From Sphingomonas oryzagri (GTDB taxonomy: Bacteria > Pseudomonadota > Alphaproteobacteria > Sphingomonadales > Sphingomonadaceae), in assembly GCF_029906645.1 (NCBI RefSeq), contig NZ_JARYGZ010000001.1, positions 925,208 to 989,207 of the forward strand: 64,000 nucleotides of DNA, written 5' to 3'. The notes beneath the pieces were generated by a model that was given only the letters and a program-made list of their open reading frames with translations, was not told the origin of the DNA and ran no database searches. This document shows positions 46,030-56,522 of this stretch, piece after piece. Every line of letters starts with the position of its first letter. Position 1 is the first letter of the stretch. The position numbers and the translations under genes were made by a program.

Positions 46030-46782
46030 ATGGCGGCACCGTCCGTCTCGATGCATCAGCTGCTCGACGTTGGCGCGCACTTCGGCCACCAGACCCACCG
46101 CTGGAACCCGAAGATGAAGCCCTACATCTTCGGCGATCGCAATGGCGTCCACATCATCGACCTGTCGCAGACCGTGCCGCTCTTCGCGCGCGCTCTCGAT
46201 TTCGTGTCCGACACCGTCGCGCGCGGCGGCAAGGTGCTGTTCGTCGGCACCAAGCGCCAGGCGCAGGAGCCGATCGCTGACGCCGCCCGCCAGTCGGGCC
46301 AGCACTTCGTCAACCATCGTTGGCTGGGCGGCATGCTCACCAACTGGAAGACCATCTCGGGCTCGATCAAGCGCTACAAGGCGCTTGAGGAGCAGCTGGC
46401 GGGCGACACCGCGGGCCTCACCAAGAAGGAAGTCCTCCAGCTCACCCGCGAGCGCGACAAGTTCGAGCTGTCGCTCGGCGGCATCCGCGACATGGGCGGC
46501 ATTCCGGACGTGATGTTCGTGATCGACGCCAACAAGGAAGAGCTGGCGATCAAGGAAGCCAACACGCTGGGTATCCCGGTCGTCGCGATCCTCGATTCGA
46601 ACGTCTCGCCCGACGGCATCGCCTTCCCGATCCCGGCGAACGACGACGCCAGCCGCGCCATCCGCCTCTATTGCGAGCTGATCGCTGAAGCCGCGACCCG
46701 TGGCAACCACGGCGCCCGTGCACAGTCCGGTGCCGATCTCGGCGCCATGGACGAGCCGCCGGCGGAAGCGGCGCTCGCGTAA
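46030..46782 (+). CDS. rpsB: 30S ribosomal protein S2
   Basis: Small-subunit protein. The 250-residue chain starts [23 protein letters not shown]. It then shows [42 protein letters not shown], and the signature [19 protein letters not shown] followed by [19 protein letters not shown]. The ATG has AAGGAG 8 nt upstream. It begins the usual rpsB-tsf-pyrH-frr order. Confidence 0.98.
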   Translation: MAAPSVSMHQLLDVGAHFGHQTHRWNPKMKPYIFGDRNGVHIIDLSQTVPLFARALDFVSDTVARGGKVLFVGTKRQAQEPIADAARQSGQHFVNHRWLGGMLTNWKTISGSIKRYKALEEQLAGDTAGLTKKEVLQLTRERDKFELSLGGIRDMGGIPDVMFVIDANKEELAIKEANTLGIPVVAILDSNVSPDGIAFPIPANDDASRAIRLYCELIAEAATRGNHGARAQSGADLGAMDEPPAEAALA

Positions 46783-46791
46783 TAATTTTGT

Positions 46792-46867
46792 CGTGTGCTC
46801 CCGCGTAGGCGGGAGGCCGGAAACTTCGGTTCTCTGGGTCCCCGCCTGCGCGGGGACACGCGTTTTT
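46792..46867. repeat. Palindromic repeat plus T-run between rpsB and tsf
   Basis: Arms CGTGTGCTCCCGCGTAGGCG (from 46792) and CGCCTGCGCGGGGACACGCG (to 46862) are imperfect inverses and are followed by TTTTT (46863-46867). It belongs to a third dispersed-repeat type and also has the form of an attenuating terminator within the operon. Confidence 0.65.
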
Positions 46868-46887
46868 CAAGCGAAAGGAATAGGGAC

Positions 46888-47820
46888 ATGGCGGAGATCA
46901 CCGCTGCGACCGTCAAGGAACTGCGCGAGCGCTCGGGCGCCGGCATGATGGACTGCAAGAAGGCGCTGAGCGAGACCAACGGCGACATGGAAGCCGCCGT
47001 CGACTGGCTGCGCTCGAAGGGCCTCGCCGCCGCCGCCAAGAAGTCGAGCCGCACGGCCGCTGAAGGTCTGGTCGGCGTCGCCGTCGCCGGCACCAAGGGC
47101 GCGGCCGTCGAGGTCAATTCGGAGACCGACTTCGTCGCCAAGAACGATCAGTTCCAGGGCTTCGTGAAGGCCGTCACCGGCATCGCGCTGGAAAAGGCGA
47201 TCGAGGATATCGAGCAGCTGAAGAACGCCGCCTATCCGGGTGGCGGCACCGTCGCCGACGCGCTCACCGCGAACGTCGCGACGATCGGCGAGAACCAGAC
47301 GCTGCGCCGCGCGAAGGTGCTGGAAGTGTCGCAGGGCGCGGTCGTGCCCTACGTCCACAACCAGACCGTGCCGGGCCTCGGCAAGATCGGCGTGCTTGTC
47401 GCGCTCGAATCGGATGCCGGCGTGGACGTGCTGGAGCCGCTCGGCAAGCAGCTGGCGATGCACATCGCCGCCGCTTTCCCGCAGGCGCTGCACCATGACC
47501 AGCTCGATCAGGACACGATCGAGCGCGAGCGCGTGATCGCCCGCGAGAAGGCCGCCGAGAGCGGCAAGCCCGAGAACATCATCGAGAAGATGGTCGAGGG
47601 CGCGGTCATGAAGTTCAAGAAGGAAGCCGCGCTCCTGTCGCAGCTCTTCGTCATGGACAACAAGACCCCGATCGAAGAGGTCGTGGCCAAGGCGGGCAAG
47701 GATGCCGGCACCAAGATCGTGCTGAAGGACTATGTCCGCTTCCAGCTCGGCGAAGGCATCGAGAAGGAATCGTCGGACTTCGCCGCCGAAGTGGCTGCCG
47801 CCGCCGGCGTGAAGGCCTGA
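46888..47820 (+). CDS. tsf: Elongation factor Ts
   Basis: Nucleotide exchange factor for EF-Tu. The 310-residue protein starts with [27 protein letters not shown], the UBA-like N-domain. The core has [15 protein letters not shown] with the conserved T-D-F-V, and the C-terminal region has [23 protein letters not shown] lies about 8 nt before the ATG. A strong terminator follows. Confidence 0.98.
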   Translation: MAEITAATVKELRERSGAGMMDCKKALSETNGDMEAAVDWLRSKGLAAAAKKSSRTAAEGLVGVAVAGTKGAAVEVNSETDFVAKNDQFQGFVKAVTGIALEKAIEDIEQLKNAAYPGGGTVADALTANVATIGENQTLRRAKVLEVSQGAVVPYVHNQTVPGLGKIGVLVALESDAGVDVLEPLGKQLAMHIAAAFPQALHHDQLDQDTIERERVIAREKAAESGKPENIIEKMVEGAVMKFKKEAALLSQLFVMDNKTPIEEVVAKAGKDAGTKIVLKDYVRFQLGEGIEKESSDFAAEVAAAAGVKA

Positions 47821-47840
47821 TCCTTCGACCGAACAGATGG

Positions 47841-47877
47841 GGCGCCCGCCGGTCGATCCGGCGGGCGCCTTTTCTTT
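47841..47877 (+). terminator. Rho-independent terminator of rpsB-tsf
   Basis: Perfect 12-bp stem GGCGCCCGCCGG / CCGGCGGGCGCC (47841-47852, 47858-47869) with loop TCGAT, then TTTTCTTT. It lies 20 nt after the tsf stop. Confidence 0.95.
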
Positions 47878-47917
47878 GCCTGCGATACGGCTGCACCAAA
47901 TCTCCTCGCCGCCATGC

Positions 47918-47945
47918 TTGGCAGGGCGCACCCCCGCCACTAAGG
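47918..47945 (+). promoter_or_regulatory. Putative pyrH-operon promoter
   Basis: TTGGCA at 47918-47923, 16-nt spacer, CTAAGG at 47940-47945; the leader to the pyrH ATG is about 34 nt. It follows the tsf terminator, separating rpsB-tsf from the pyrH operon. Confidence 0.55.
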
Positions 47946-47985
47946 TGCGCGCCACTTCGAGACAGACACGGATTCTCCCCACCTC

Positions 47986-48708
47986 ATGACGCGCCCGACT
48001 TTCCGAAGGATTTTGCTCAAGCTCTCGGGTGAGGTGCTGATGGGGCCGGGCCAGTTCGGCATCGATCCCGACACCGTCCTGCGCGTCGCCAAGGAGATCG
48101 TGCAGGTCAAGGAAGCGGGCTACGAGCTGTGCATCGTGGTCGGCGGCGGCAACATCTTCCGTGGCATCGCCGGCGCCGCCAAGGGCTTCGAGCGCGCCTC
48201 GGCCGATTACATGGGTATGCTCGCCACCGTGATGAACGCCATCGCGGTGCAGAACGTGCTGGAGCAGCTCGGCGTCGAAACGCGGGTGCAGTCGGCGATC
48301 CCGATGGCATCGGTGTGCGAGCCGTTCATTCGCCGCCGTGCCGAGCGCCATCTTGAAAAGGGCCGCGTGGTGATCTTCGCCGCCGGTGTCGGATCGCCCT
48401 TCTTCACGACGGATTCGGGCGCCGCGCTGCGCGCCGCCGAGATGAAGTGCGACGCGCTGTTCAAGGGCACTTCGGTCGACGGCGTCTACGATGCCGATCC
48501 CAAGAAGGTGCCGGACGCCAAGCGTTACGACGAGATCGGGTTCAGCGACGTGCTGAGCCGCGATCTCAAGATCATGGACGCCAGCGCGATCGCGCTGTGC
48601 CGCGACAACAACATTCCGATCGTCGTCTTCAACATTCGCGAGCAGGGCAATCTGCTCAAGGTGCTCGCCGGAGAGGGCGTGGCGACGATCGTCCGCAACG
48701 GAGAATAA
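47986..48708 (+). CDS. pyrH: UMP kinase
   Basis: Phosphorylates UMP to UDP; hexameric amino-acid-kinase fold. The 240-residue protein has [12 protein letters not shown], the Gly-rich [34 protein letters not shown], and [23 protein letters not shown]-type residues, ending in [16 protein letters not shown]. One nucleotide separates its stop from frr. It starts the long envelope/translation operon that runs to fabZ. Confidence 0.98.
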   Translation: MTRPTFRRILLKLSGEVLMGPGQFGIDPDTVLRVAKEIVQVKEAGYELCIVVGGGNIFRGIAGAAKGFERASADYMGMLATVMNAIAVQNVLEQLGVETRVQSAIPMASVCEPFIRRRAERHLEKGRVVIFAAGVGSPFFTTDSGAALRAAEMKCDALFKGTSVDGVYDADPKKVPDAKRYDEIGFSDVLSRDLKIMDASAIALCRDNNIPIVVFNIREQGNLLKVLAGEGVATIVRNGE

Positions 48709-48709
48709 G

Positions 48710-49273
48710 ATGGCGGGACCAGTTTACGACAAGGCCGATCTCGAGCGCCGCATGGCGGGCGCCGTGGAGGCTCTCAGGCATGATCTTCAGGGCCTGCGCA
48801 CCGGCCGCGCATCCACCGCGCTGCTCGATCCGGTGAACGTCACCGTCTACGGCGCGCAGATGCCGCTGAACCAGGTGGCGACCGTCTCGGTGCCCGAGCC
48901 GCGCCTGATCTCGGTGCAGGTGTGGGACAAGTCGAACGTCGGCCCGGTCGACAAGGCGATCCGCTCGGCGGGCCTCGGCCTCAACCCGATCGTCGACGGC
49001 ACGACGCTGCGCCTGCCGATCCCGGATCTGACCGAGGAACGTCGCAAGGAACTCGCGAAGCTGTGCGGCGGCTATGCCGAGAAGGCTAAGATCGCGGTGC
49101 GCAACGTCCGCCGCGACGGCATGGACAACCTCAAGACCGACGAGAAGAAGAACGGCCTGTCGGAAGACGAGCGCAAGCGCCACGAGACCGAGGTGCAGAA
49201 GCTGACCGACGCCACGATCGCCGATATCGACACGGTGACGGCGGCGAAGGAGAAGGAAATCCTCGGCAAGTGA
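48710..49273 (+). CDS. frr: Ribosome recycling factor
   Basis: Splits post-termination ribosomes with EF-G. The 187-residue protein has the expected length: [32 protein letters not shown] at the N-terminus, [20 protein letters not shown], and [30 protein letters not shown] in the coiled-coil arm. The stop overlaps the uppS start (GTGA). Confidence 0.98.
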   Translation: MAGPVYDKADLERRMAGAVEALRHDLQGLRTGRASTALLDPVNVTVYGAQMPLNQVATVSVPEPRLISVQVWDKSNVGPVDKAIRSAGLGLNPIVDGTTLRLPIPDLTEERRKELAKLCGGYAEKAKIAVRNVRRDGMDNLKTDEKKNGLSEDERKRHETEVQKLTDATIADIDTVTAAKEKEILGK

Positions 49274-50013
49274 AGCCTGCGAGCGCCAGCGCTGCCGCCG
49301 GGGGCGGCACCGATCTGACGATGCCGCGCCACGTCGCGATCATCATGGATGGCAATGGCCGCTGGGCGAAGGCCCGGATGCTGCCGCGCGTGGCCGGTCA
49401 CAAGCAGGGTGTCGAAGCGGTGAAGCGCACGGTGCGTGCCGCCGGCGACATGGGCCTGGAGGCGCTGACGCTCTACGCCTTCTCGTCGGAGAATTGGCGC
49501 CGGCCGGCGGCCGAGATCGCCGATCTGATGGGGCTGCTGCGCCGCTTCATCAAGTCGGAGCTGGAGGAGATCGCGCGCGAAGGCGTGAAGCTGCGCATCA
49601 TCGGCGATTATCGCAAGATGGAGCCGGATCTCGTTTCGCTGCTTGATGATGCTGTGGGAAGAACAGCCTCCAACACACGGCTGACTCTCGCGATTGCGCT
49701 GAACTACGGCGCGCAGGACGAACTGCTGCGTGCCACTCGCCGGCTGATGCGCGAGGCGCGGGCAGGGGAGATCGATCCCGACGGGCTGGACGATGCGGCG
49801 TTCGAGAAGAGGCTCGATACGGACGGCCTGCCGCGGCTCGATCTGCTGATCCGGACTTCCGGCGAGCAGCGCCTCTCGAACTTTCTGCTGTGGCAGGCTG
49901 CCTATGCCGAGCTGGTCTTCACGGACACGCTCTGGCCGGATTTCGACCGTGCCCATCTCGCCGCCGCGATAGAGACGTTCGGGCGGCGCGAGCGGCGCTA
50001 CGGGGGGCTATGA
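49270..50013 (+). CDS. uppS: Isoprenyl transferase (undecaprenyl diphosphate synthase type)
   Basis: cis-prenyltransferase making the C55 lipid carrier for cell-wall synthesis. The 247-residue protein begins at a GTG that overlaps frr. The catalytic Asp27 is in [28 protein letters not shown] follows, and the C-terminal signature is [18 protein letters not shown] and [12 protein letters not shown]. It overlaps cdsA by 4 nt. Confidence 0.97.
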   Translation: MKPASASAAAGGGTDLTMPRHVAIIMDGNGRWAKARMLPRVAGHKQGVEAVKRTVRAAGDMGLEALTLYAFSSENWRRPAAEIADLMGLLRRFIKSELEEIAREGVKLRIIGDYRKMEPDLVSLLDDAVGRTASNTRLTLAIALNYGAQDELLRATRRLMREARAGEIDPDGLDDAAFEKRLDTDGLPRLDLLIRTSGEQRLSNFLLWQAAYAELVFTDTLWPDFDRAHLAAAIETFGRRERRYGGL

Positions 50014-50807
50014 CCGCCGATCCTGCCGCCGTTCCGCCGAAGAAGAAGTCCGACCTCGCCATCCGGACCGTCACCGGCATTGCCCTCATCCTCGTTGCGG
50101 TGGCCTGTCTGGTCTACGGCAAGGACCCGTTCTGGCTTTTGCTGACCTTCGCCGGCCTGGTGATGGTCGCCGAATGGTGCGGGCTTGTCGCAGTGCCGCG
50201 CTGGCAGATGTGGATCGCGCTGATCGGCCTGCTCTGCGCCTTCATCCTCGAAAACAACCATGTCGATGTGCCGCAGACGGCCAGCTGGTACACGCTGCTC
50301 GCGGCCACGCTCGCAGCCTTCGTGTTCAGTCGCAATGTCAGGCTTGCGGCGGGGATGCTCTATGTCGGGCTGCCCGTGCTGTCGCTGTTCTATATCCACG
50401 ATCAATATGACGGGATCGACCTCAGCTTCTGGACGCTGGCGATCGTATGGGCGACGGACATCGGTGCCTATTTCTCCGGACGAACCTTCGGCGGACCCAA
50501 ACTCGCGCCGGTGTGGAGCCCCAACAAGACCTGGTCTGGCCTGATCGGCGGGATGATCGCGGCGGAGGCGGTGGGTATCGGACTGACCCATGTGCTCCAC
50601 GTATCGATGCGGCTTGCGGTGCTGGCCGGCGTCCTTGCGGTGGCGGCGCAGATGGGCGACCTGTTCGAGAGTCAGATGAAGCGGCGCGCGGGCGTCAAGG
50701 ATTCGGGCAAGTTGCTGCCGGGACACGGCGGCGTGATGGATCGCCTCGATGGATGCGTGCCGGTGCTGTGCATCGTGGCGCTGATCGTGGCTTCGGGTTA
50801 TTTGTGA
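50010..50807 (+). CDS. cdsA: Phosphatidate cytidylyltransferase
   Basis: Makes CDP-diacylglycerol, the substrate of PssA elsewhere in the window. The 265-residue protein has about seven TM helices and the C-terminal CDS signature (ATDIGAYFSGRTFGG, SPNKTWSGLIGG, AQMGDLFESQMKRRAGVKDSG, and KLLPGHGGVMDRLDG). The start overlaps the uppS stop by 4 nt, and its own stop overlaps or adjoins dxr. Confidence 0.97.
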   Translation: MTADPAAVPPKKKSDLAIRTVTGIALILVAVACLVYGKDPFWLLLTFAGLVMVAEWCGLVAVPRWQMWIALIGLLCAFILENNHVDVPQTASWYTLLAATLAAFVFSRNVRLAAGMLYVGLPVLSLFYIHDQYDGIDLSFWTLAIVWATDIGAYFSGRTFGGPKLAPVWSPNKTWSGLIGGMIAAEAVGIGLTHVLHVSMRLAVLAGVLAVAAQMGDLFESQMKRRAGVKDSGKLLPGHGGVMDRLDGCVPVLCIVALIVASGYL

Positions 50808-50809
50808 GC

Positions 50810-51967
50810 ATGATGCGGACGGTTACCATTCTCGGCGCGACCGGATCGGTCGGCACTTCCACCCTCGATCTGGTCGAGCGCGAACCGGATCGTTTCCGGA
50901 TCGAGGCGCTCACCGCCTACAGCAATGTCGACGATCTCGCGGCCGCCGCGAAGCGCACGCGTGCGAAGATCGCGGTGATCGGCGACGCGGCGCGCTACGA
51001 TGCGCTGAAGGCGGCGCTGTCCGGCACGGGGATCGAGGCGGCTGCCGGCCCCCAGGCGATCATCGATGCGGCGGCGCGCGGCGCGGACTGGACGATGGCG
51101 GCGATCGTCGGCCTCGCGGGTCTGGAGCCGACCATGGCGGCGATCGGCGCGGGCAAGTCCGTGGCGCTGGCCAACAAGGAATCCCTGGTCTCCGCCGGCT
51201 CGATCATGATCCGCGCGACCGAGGCGGCGGGCGCGCGCCTGCTGCCGGTCGATTCGGAGCATAATGCCGTCTTCCAATGCTACGAGCCGGAGCCGGGTCG
51301 GGTCAGCCGCATCATCCTCACCGCGAGCGGCGGCCCGTTCCGCACCTGGAGTCGCGAACAGATGCGCACGGTCACGCCGGCGCAGGCGGTGAAGCACCCG
51401 AACTGGTCGATGGGCGCCAAGATCTCGGTCGATTCGGCGTCGATGATGAACAAGGGCCTCGAACTGATCGAGGCGCACCACCTCTTCCCGATCGGCGCCG
51501 ACAAGCTGGAGGTGCTGGTCCACCCGCAGTCGGTGGTGCACTCGATGGTCGAATATATCGACGGATCGGTGCTGGCCCAACTCGGCTCGCCCGACATGCG
51601 TGTGCCGATCGCCCACGCGCTGGCGTGGCCGGCGCGGATGCGGACGCCCTGCCAGCGGCTCGATCTCGCCGCCGTCGGCAAGCTGGAGTTCGAGGCGCCC
51701 GATTTCGATCGCTTTCCGGCCCTGGCCCTCGCCAAGGAGGCGCTGGCGGCCGGCGGTGCCCGCCCGGCGGTGCTGAACGCCGCCAACGAGACCGCCGTCG
51801 CGGCTTTTTTGGCGGGTGAGGTCGGCTTCCTCGATATTGCCGCAATCGTCGCCGAGGTTCTGGCGCAATATGAACCAGATGCACCCGAAACTCTCTCCGA
51901 AGTGGTGGCGATCGACGCCGAGGCCCGCCACAAAGCCGCATCGGTAATGCGGAGGATGGCGGCGTGA
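50810..51967 (+). CDS. dxr: 1-deoxy-D-xylulose 5-phosphate reductoisomerase
   Basis: Second step of the MEP isoprenoid pathway, feeding UppS. The 385-residue protein starts with the NADPH loop TVTILGATGSVGTSTLDL. ALANKESLVSAG (near residue 120), the metal/substrate residues in LLPVDSEHNAVFQ, ASGGPFR, and the NWSMGAKISVDSASMMNKGLE segment follow. The start could be ATG 50810, ATG 50813, or GTG 50804; the last would overlap the cdsA stop by 4 nt like its neighbours. It overlaps rseP by 4 nt. Confidence 0.97.
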   Translation: MMRTVTILGATGSVGTSTLDLVEREPDRFRIEALTAYSNVDDLAAAAKRTRAKIAVIGDAARYDALKAALSGTGIEAAAGPQAIIDAAARGADWTMAAIVGLAGLEPTMAAIGAGKSVALANKESLVSAGSIMIRATEAAGARLLPVDSEHNAVFQCYEPEPGRVSRIILTASGGPFRTWSREQMRTVTPAQAVKHPNWSMGAKISVDSASMMNKGLELIEAHHLFPIGADKLEVLVHPQSVVHSMVEYIDGSVLAQLGSPDMRVPIAHALAWPARMRTPCQRLDLAAVGKLEFEAPDFDRFPALALAKEALAAGGARPAVLNAANETAVAAFLAGEVGFLDIAAIVAEVLAQYEPDAPETLSEVVAIDAEARHKAASVMRRMAA

Positions 51968-53088
51968 GCGCTCTCGGTGGCTTTGTCTGGGCGGTGATTA
52001 GTTTCCTGCTGGTGATCGGGCCGCTGATCTTCATCCACGAGATGGGGCATTATCTGGTCGGCCGCTGGTGCGGGGTGAAGGCGGAGGCCTTCTCGATCGG
52101 CTTCGGCAAGGAAGTGGTCGGCTGGACGGACAGGCGCGGCACCCGCTGGAAGCTCGCGGCGCTGCCCCTGGGTGGATACGTCCGCTTCGCGGGCGACATG
52201 AACCCGGCGAGCCAGCCCAGCCCGGAATGGCTGTCGCTCCCCGCCGAGGAACGTCGGCAGACCTTCCAGGCGAAGCCGGTGTGGCAGCGCTTTCTGATCG
52301 TGCTGGCCGGGCCGGCGACGAACCTTTTGCTGGCCGTATTGTTGTTCGGCGGCCTGCTCGCGACCTACGGCGAGCCGTTCACTCCGCCGGTCGTCGCCGA
52401 GCTGATGCCCCACTCCGCCGCAGCCAAGGCCGGCCTGAAGCCGGGCGACCGCATCGTGAGCATCGACGGCGAAGCGATGCGTCGCTTTCAGGACATCGGT
52501 TTCTATATCGAATTGCGGCCCGACACCGATATCTCGGTCGAGCTCGACCGTGACGGGCGGCATCTGCTGTTGCCGGTCCGCACCGGGGTAACCGAAGATA
52601 AGACCAGCCACACGCGGCTCGGCGTGCTGGGCGTGATGAGCGGCGGTGGTGGGATGCGGCCTGTGCCGTTGGCGGAGCTTCCAGCGCTCTCGACGGACTA
52701 TGCCTGGGGGGCGTTCAAGAGCACGTTCGTCGGCATTGCGCAGGTAATCGGCGGAGAGCGATCGGCGAAGGAACTGAGCGGCCCGATCGGCGTGGCCCGA
52801 GTGGCCGGGCAGGTGGCCGACATGGGTTGGTTTCCGCTGATCGCCTTGATGGCGGTCATCTCGATCAATCTGGGGTTCATCAATCTGCTGCCAATCCCGA
52901 TGCTCGATGGCGGCCACCTTATTTTCTATATCGTCGAGGCGGTTCGCCGGAAGCCGGTCGAGCCGCAGGTGCAGGAGTGGGCCTTCCGATCGGGGCTTGC
53001 ACTGCTGCTGTGTCTCATGCTGTTCGTGACATTCAATGATCTCGGCTCCGCCGGGTTGTGGCAGAAGCTGGCCGGGCTGATCGGGTAA
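51964..53088 (+). CDS. rseP: Site-2 protease RseP (M50)
   Basis: Intramembrane zinc protease of envelope stress signalling. The 374-residue protein has HEMGH at residues 25-29 in the first TM helix, one PDZ domain (AAAKAGLKPGDRIVSIDGEA, about residues 156-175), and the third ligand in INLLPIPMLDGGHL (about 317). E. coli RseP has two PDZ domains and is longer; the one-PDZ form is common in alphaproteobacteria. A GTG start overlaps dxr. Its neighbour bamA fits a role in outer-membrane quality control. Confidence 0.96.
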   Translation: MSALGGFVWAVISFLLVIGPLIFIHEMGHYLVGRWCGVKAEAFSIGFGKEVVGWTDRRGTRWKLAALPLGGYVRFAGDMNPASQPSPEWLSLPAEERRQTFQAKPVWQRFLIVLAGPATNLLLAVLLFGGLLATYGEPFTPPVVAELMPHSAAAKAGLKPGDRIVSIDGEAMRRFQDIGFYIELRPDTDISVELDRDGRHLLLPVRTGVTEDKTSHTRLGVLGVMSGGGGMRPVPLAELPALSTDYAWGAFKSTFVGIAQVIGGERSAKELSGPIGVARVAGQVADMGWFPLIALMAVISINLGFINLLPIPMLDGGHLIFYIVEAVRRKPVEPQVQEWAFRSGLALLLCLMLFVTFNDLGSAGLWQKLAGLIG

Positions 53089-53205
53089 GAGGGATCCGGA
53101 GGCTTGGCGGCTTGATCGACCGCCCCTGATCGGGCAGGGGCGTAATACTGGGAGCAGCGACGCCCAAGCGTGGGGCGTCGTGCAATCGCGAGGGCGGGTA
53201 CAAGC

Positions 53206-55908
53206 GTGAATATCGAAGGCAAGCACAGCCGGATCGTGTCCGTGCTGCTGATCGGAACGATCCTCGGCGCCGGCTATGCCGTGCCCGCCGAAGCCGCCAA
53301 GACGCCGAAGCCCCACGGCGTTCCGGTGCCCGTTGGCGCGCCGGCTCCCTCCGTGCCGGCTCCGGAGGCGGCCTCGCCGTCCGAGACGATCCGCACGATC
53401 AAGGTGACGGGCAACCAGCGCCTCGAGGCCGAGACGGTGCTGTCCTACATCAGCCTGCATGTCGGCGGCACCTACACCCGTGAGGCGGGCGATACGGCGC
53501 TGAAGGCGCTCTACGCGACCGAGTTGTTCGCGGACGTCCAGATCAAGGATGAGAATGCCGGCGACCTGATCATCCAGGTGCGCGAGAACCCGGTCGTCAA
53601 CCGCATCGTGCTGGAAGGCAACAAGCGGCTGAAGAACGACAAGATCATGCCGGAGATCAAGCTCTCCGCGCGCGAGATCTTCACCCGTTCCAAGGTACGC
53701 GCCGACGTCGGCCGCATCATCGAACTGTATCGCCGCCAGGGCCGCTATGCCGCGACGGTCGATCCGCAGATGGTGCTGCTCGACCAGAACCGGGTCGACG
53801 TGGTGTTCGAGATCCATGAGGGCGACAAGTCCAAGGTCCGCCGCATCAACATCATCGGCAACGACCATTTCTCGGACAGCCAGCTCAAGGGGCAGATGGC
53901 CACCAAGGAGGCCACGCTCACCCACTTCCTGTCGTCGGGCACCAGCTACGATCCCGATCGCATGGCCTACGACCAGCAGAAGCTGCGCCAGTTCTACCTG
54001 ACGCAGGGCTATGCCGACTTCCGCGTGGTCTCCGCCGTCGCCGAACTGACGCCGGACAAGAAGGACTTCATCATCACGTACGTGGTGGAGGAAGGGAAGC
54101 GCTACAAGTTCGGCGACATCAACGTCGAGAGCGACATCCGCGACATCAAGCCGGACATGCTCAAGCCGCTGATCAAGATGAAGCCGGGCGACTGGTATAA
54201 CGCCAAGGCGGTGGAAGACACGGTCGACAGCATGACCGAGACGGCCGGCCTGCTCGGCTATGCCTTCGCCAACATCGATCCGGACTTCAAGCGCGACGGC
54301 GACAAGCTGACGATGGGTGTCACCTACAAGGTGAACCAGACGCCGCGCGTCTATGTCGAGCGGATCAACATCAACGGCAACACGCTGACGCAGGACAAGG
54401 TCGTGCGCCGGGAGTTCCGCCTGTCCGAAGGCGATGCATTCAACGGCTATTCGGTGAAGCGTTCGCGCGATCGCATCCGCTCGCTCGGCTATTTCCAAGA
54501 CAAGCTGGAGATCGACCAGAAGCCGGGTTCGGCGCCGGACAAGGTGGTTCTCGAAGCAAACGTGCAGGAGAAGTCGACCGGCCAGCTTCAGGTCTCGGCC
54601 GGCTATTCCAGCCTCGAGAAGTTCATCATCAGCCTGTCGATCGAACAGAACAACTTCCGCGGCAAGGGCCAGACGGTCCGCGCCTCTGCGGACTGGTCGG
54701 CCTACTCGAAGTCGGTCAGCCTCGGCTTCACCGAACCCTATCTGTTCGACAAGAATCTGGCGCTCGGCTTCGACATCTTCCGGCGTGATTACCGCTCGTT
54801 CGACTATACCAGCACCGACAGCCGGAACACGACCTACAACCAGACGACGACGGGCTTCCAGATTCGCCTCGGCATCCCGCTGACCGAATATTGGACGCTG
54901 GCGACCCGATATGGCCTCAGCCAGGACAAGGTGTCGCTGGACAAGGACATCTATTACAGCACCTTCAATACGAGCGGGACACTGGCCTGCGATCCGATCG
55001 TGGCGGGCCGTTACCTCTGCGACGCGGTGGGTAACCGGACCACGTCGTCGGTGGGCTACAGCCTCGTCTACGACAATCTGAACAACCGTATCCTGCCGAC
55101 ATCGGGCAACCGCTTCGTGTTCAGCCAGGATTTCGCGGGCCTCGGCGGCAGCGTGAAATATGTCCGCACCACCGTGCAGGACGACAAATACAAGAATCTC
55201 GGCAGCGGCTTCATCCTCAACTTCCACGCGGAGGGCGGCTACATCCTCGGCTATGGTGCGAAGCGTTACGACGACGTCGGCAACGAGCTGGACCAGATCC
55301 GCCTGACCGACCGCTTCCAGCTCGGCAGCCCGCAGATCCGTGGTTTCGACATCCGCGGTGTCGGCCCGCGCGTGACGCGCTACGCCTACAATACTGACGG
55401 CACGCTCAACATGACCAAGGACGGCCGCCTGCAGGACGACGCGCTCGGTGGCCGTGCCTACTATCTCGGCCATATCGAGATGGCGATCCCGCTCGGGTCC
55501 GGCGCCAAGGAGGCGGGCTTCAAGCCGTCGGTTTACGTCGATGCCGGCTCGGTGTTCGGCACCAAGGCGCCAGCGACGCTGGATGAGCCGGCGGGTTCGC
55601 CGGGTCTGACCCGTCCGATCCTGGACGGCGACGGTAGCAAGCAGTGCCAGAACACGACGGACTCCAGCCTGTCCAAGCAGCCGACAAGCGGCGTCTGTCC
55701 GTCGGGCACGAGCCTCTACGCCTCCACGATCAGCCCCTTCAAGGAAATCTATACCGGCAACAGCTGGAAGCCGCGCGTGTCGGTCGGCTTCGGCGTCTCA
55801 TGGAATTCGCCCTTCGGGCCGCTGCGCATTGACATCGCCAAGGCGCTCGTCAAGCAAAAGGGCGACGATACCAAACTCTTCAATTTCAACGTGGGAACCC
55901 AGTTCTGA
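53206..55908 (+). CDS. bamA: Outer membrane protein assembly factor BamA
   Basis: Inserts beta-barrel proteins into the outer membrane. The product has about 900 residues, longer than the usual 800. The signal sequence is [21 protein letters not shown], and an Ala/Pro-rich spacer precedes five POTRA domains (from [20 protein letters not shown] to about residue 400; one has [19 protein letters not shown]). The C-terminal barrel has the lid-lock motif [13 protein letters not shown] and ends in Phe. A Cys-containing insertion near the end ([18 protein letters not shown]) may form a disulfide in an extracellular loop. The start is uncertain: GTG at 53206, or GTG at 53170 adding 12 residues. Confidence 0.95.
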   Translation: MNIEGKHSRIVSVLLIGTILGAGYAVPAEAAKTPKPHGVPVPVGAPAPSVPAPEAASPSETIRTIKVTGNQRLEAETVLSYISLHVGGTYTREAGDTALKALYATELFADVQIKDENAGDLIIQVRENPVVNRIVLEGNKRLKNDKIMPEIKLSAREIFTRSKVRADVGRIIELYRRQGRYAATVDPQMVLLDQNRVDVVFEIHEGDKSKVRRINIIGNDHFSDSQLKGQMATKEATLTHFLSSGTSYDPDRMAYDQQKLRQFYLTQGYADFRVVSAVAELTPDKKDFIITYVVEEGKRYKFGDINVESDIRDIKPDMLKPLIKMKPGDWYNAKAVEDTVDSMTETAGLLGYAFANIDPDFKRDGDKLTMGVTYKVNQTPRVYVERININGNTLTQDKVVRREFRLSEGDAFNGYSVKRSRDRIRSLGYFQDKLEIDQKPGSAPDKVVLEANVQEKSTGQLQVSAGYSSLEKFIISLSIEQNNFRGKGQTVRASADWSAYSKSVSLGFTEPYLFDKNLALGFDIFRRDYRSFDYTSTDSRNTTYNQTTTGFQIRLGIPLTEYWTLATRYGLSQDKVSLDKDIYYSTFNTSGTLACDPIVAGRYLCDAVGNRTTSSVGYSLVYDNLNNRILPTSGNRFVFSQDFAGLGGSVKYVRTTVQDDKYKNLGSGFILNFHAEGGYILGYGAKRYDDVGNELDQIRLTDRFQLGSPQIRGFDIRGVGPRVTRYAYNTDGTLNMTKDGRLQDDALGGRAYYLGHIEMAIPLGSGAKEAGFKPSVYVDAGSVFGTKAPATLDEPAGSPGLTRPILDGDGSKQCQNTTDSSLSKQPTSGVCPSGTSLYASTISPFKEIYTGNSWKPRVSVGFGVSWNSPFGPLRIDIAKALVKQKGDDTKLFNFNVGTQF

Positions 55909-56522
55909 TGACCAAGATGTTCAAGTCGGCCATGCTGGCCGCCACCGCCGTTGCGTCCTTCTCGACGGTGCCCGCCCTCGCTGCCGATGGCGGCACGCTG
56001 GTCGTCGATTTCGACCAGGTGTTCCAGAACTCGGCGGCCGCAAAGAGCGCCACCGCCCAGATCCAGGCGAAGTATCAGCCGCTCGGCGCGCAGCGCAAGG
56101 CGGCGTTCGACAGCGCCGTGGCCGCGTACAACGCGCAGGTCGACGCCATCAAGAAGGCGACCAAGCCCGGCGCCCAGCCGAGCGATACGCCGGCCCGCCA
56201 GCAGGCCGCGGAGCGCGTGCAGCAGGCCCAGGATTCGGCCGAGCAGCTCAACCAGGAAGTGAACCAGGTGATGGGCTACGTCCGCTCGCAGATCGTCGAT
56301 CATGCGCGCCCCGTCGCCGAGCAGATTCGCGCCGAGCGCAAGGCCACCGTGGTGATCCCGAAGGACGGCGTACTCGCCTCCGATCCGGCTGCCGACATCA
56401 CCTCGACGCTGATCCAGCGCCTCGACACCAGCTTCCCGACCGCCAGCATCGTGCTGCCGCAGCAGCCGGCGGCGGGTGCCGCGGCCGCTCCGGCCAACCC
56501 GAAGGCGCCGCAGGGCCGGTGA
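55908..56522 (+). CDS. skp: Periplasmic OmpH/Skp-family chaperone
   Basis: Holds unfolded outer-membrane proteins for the Bam complex. The 204-residue protein has signal peptide [23 protein letters not shown] beta-strand [18 protein letters not shown] starts the body domain, a long coiled coil with Gln/Ala-rich tentacles covers about residues 45-140, and the C-terminus is Ala/Pro-rich. The start shares one base with the bamA stop (TGATG). Length and layout match alphaproteobacterial OmpH proteins. Confidence 0.9.
   Translation: MTKMFKSAMLAATAVASFSTVPALAADGGTLVVDFDQVFQNSAAAKSATAQIQAKYQPLGAQRKAAFDSAVAAYNAQVDAIKKATKPGAQPSDTPARQQAAERVQQAQDSAEQLNQEVNQVMGYVRSQIVDHARPVAEQIRAERKATVVIPKDGVLASDPAADITSTLIQRLDTSFPTASIVLPQQPAAGAAAAPANPKAPQGR

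Noticed and set aside
51280-55473. An uninterrupted 1397-codon reading frame antisense to dxr, rseP and bamA
   Set aside because: It lies opposite three certain genes, has a composition typical of antisense frames in GC-rich DNA (rich in Arg, Ala, Asp, His, Val), and shows no recognisable domain.
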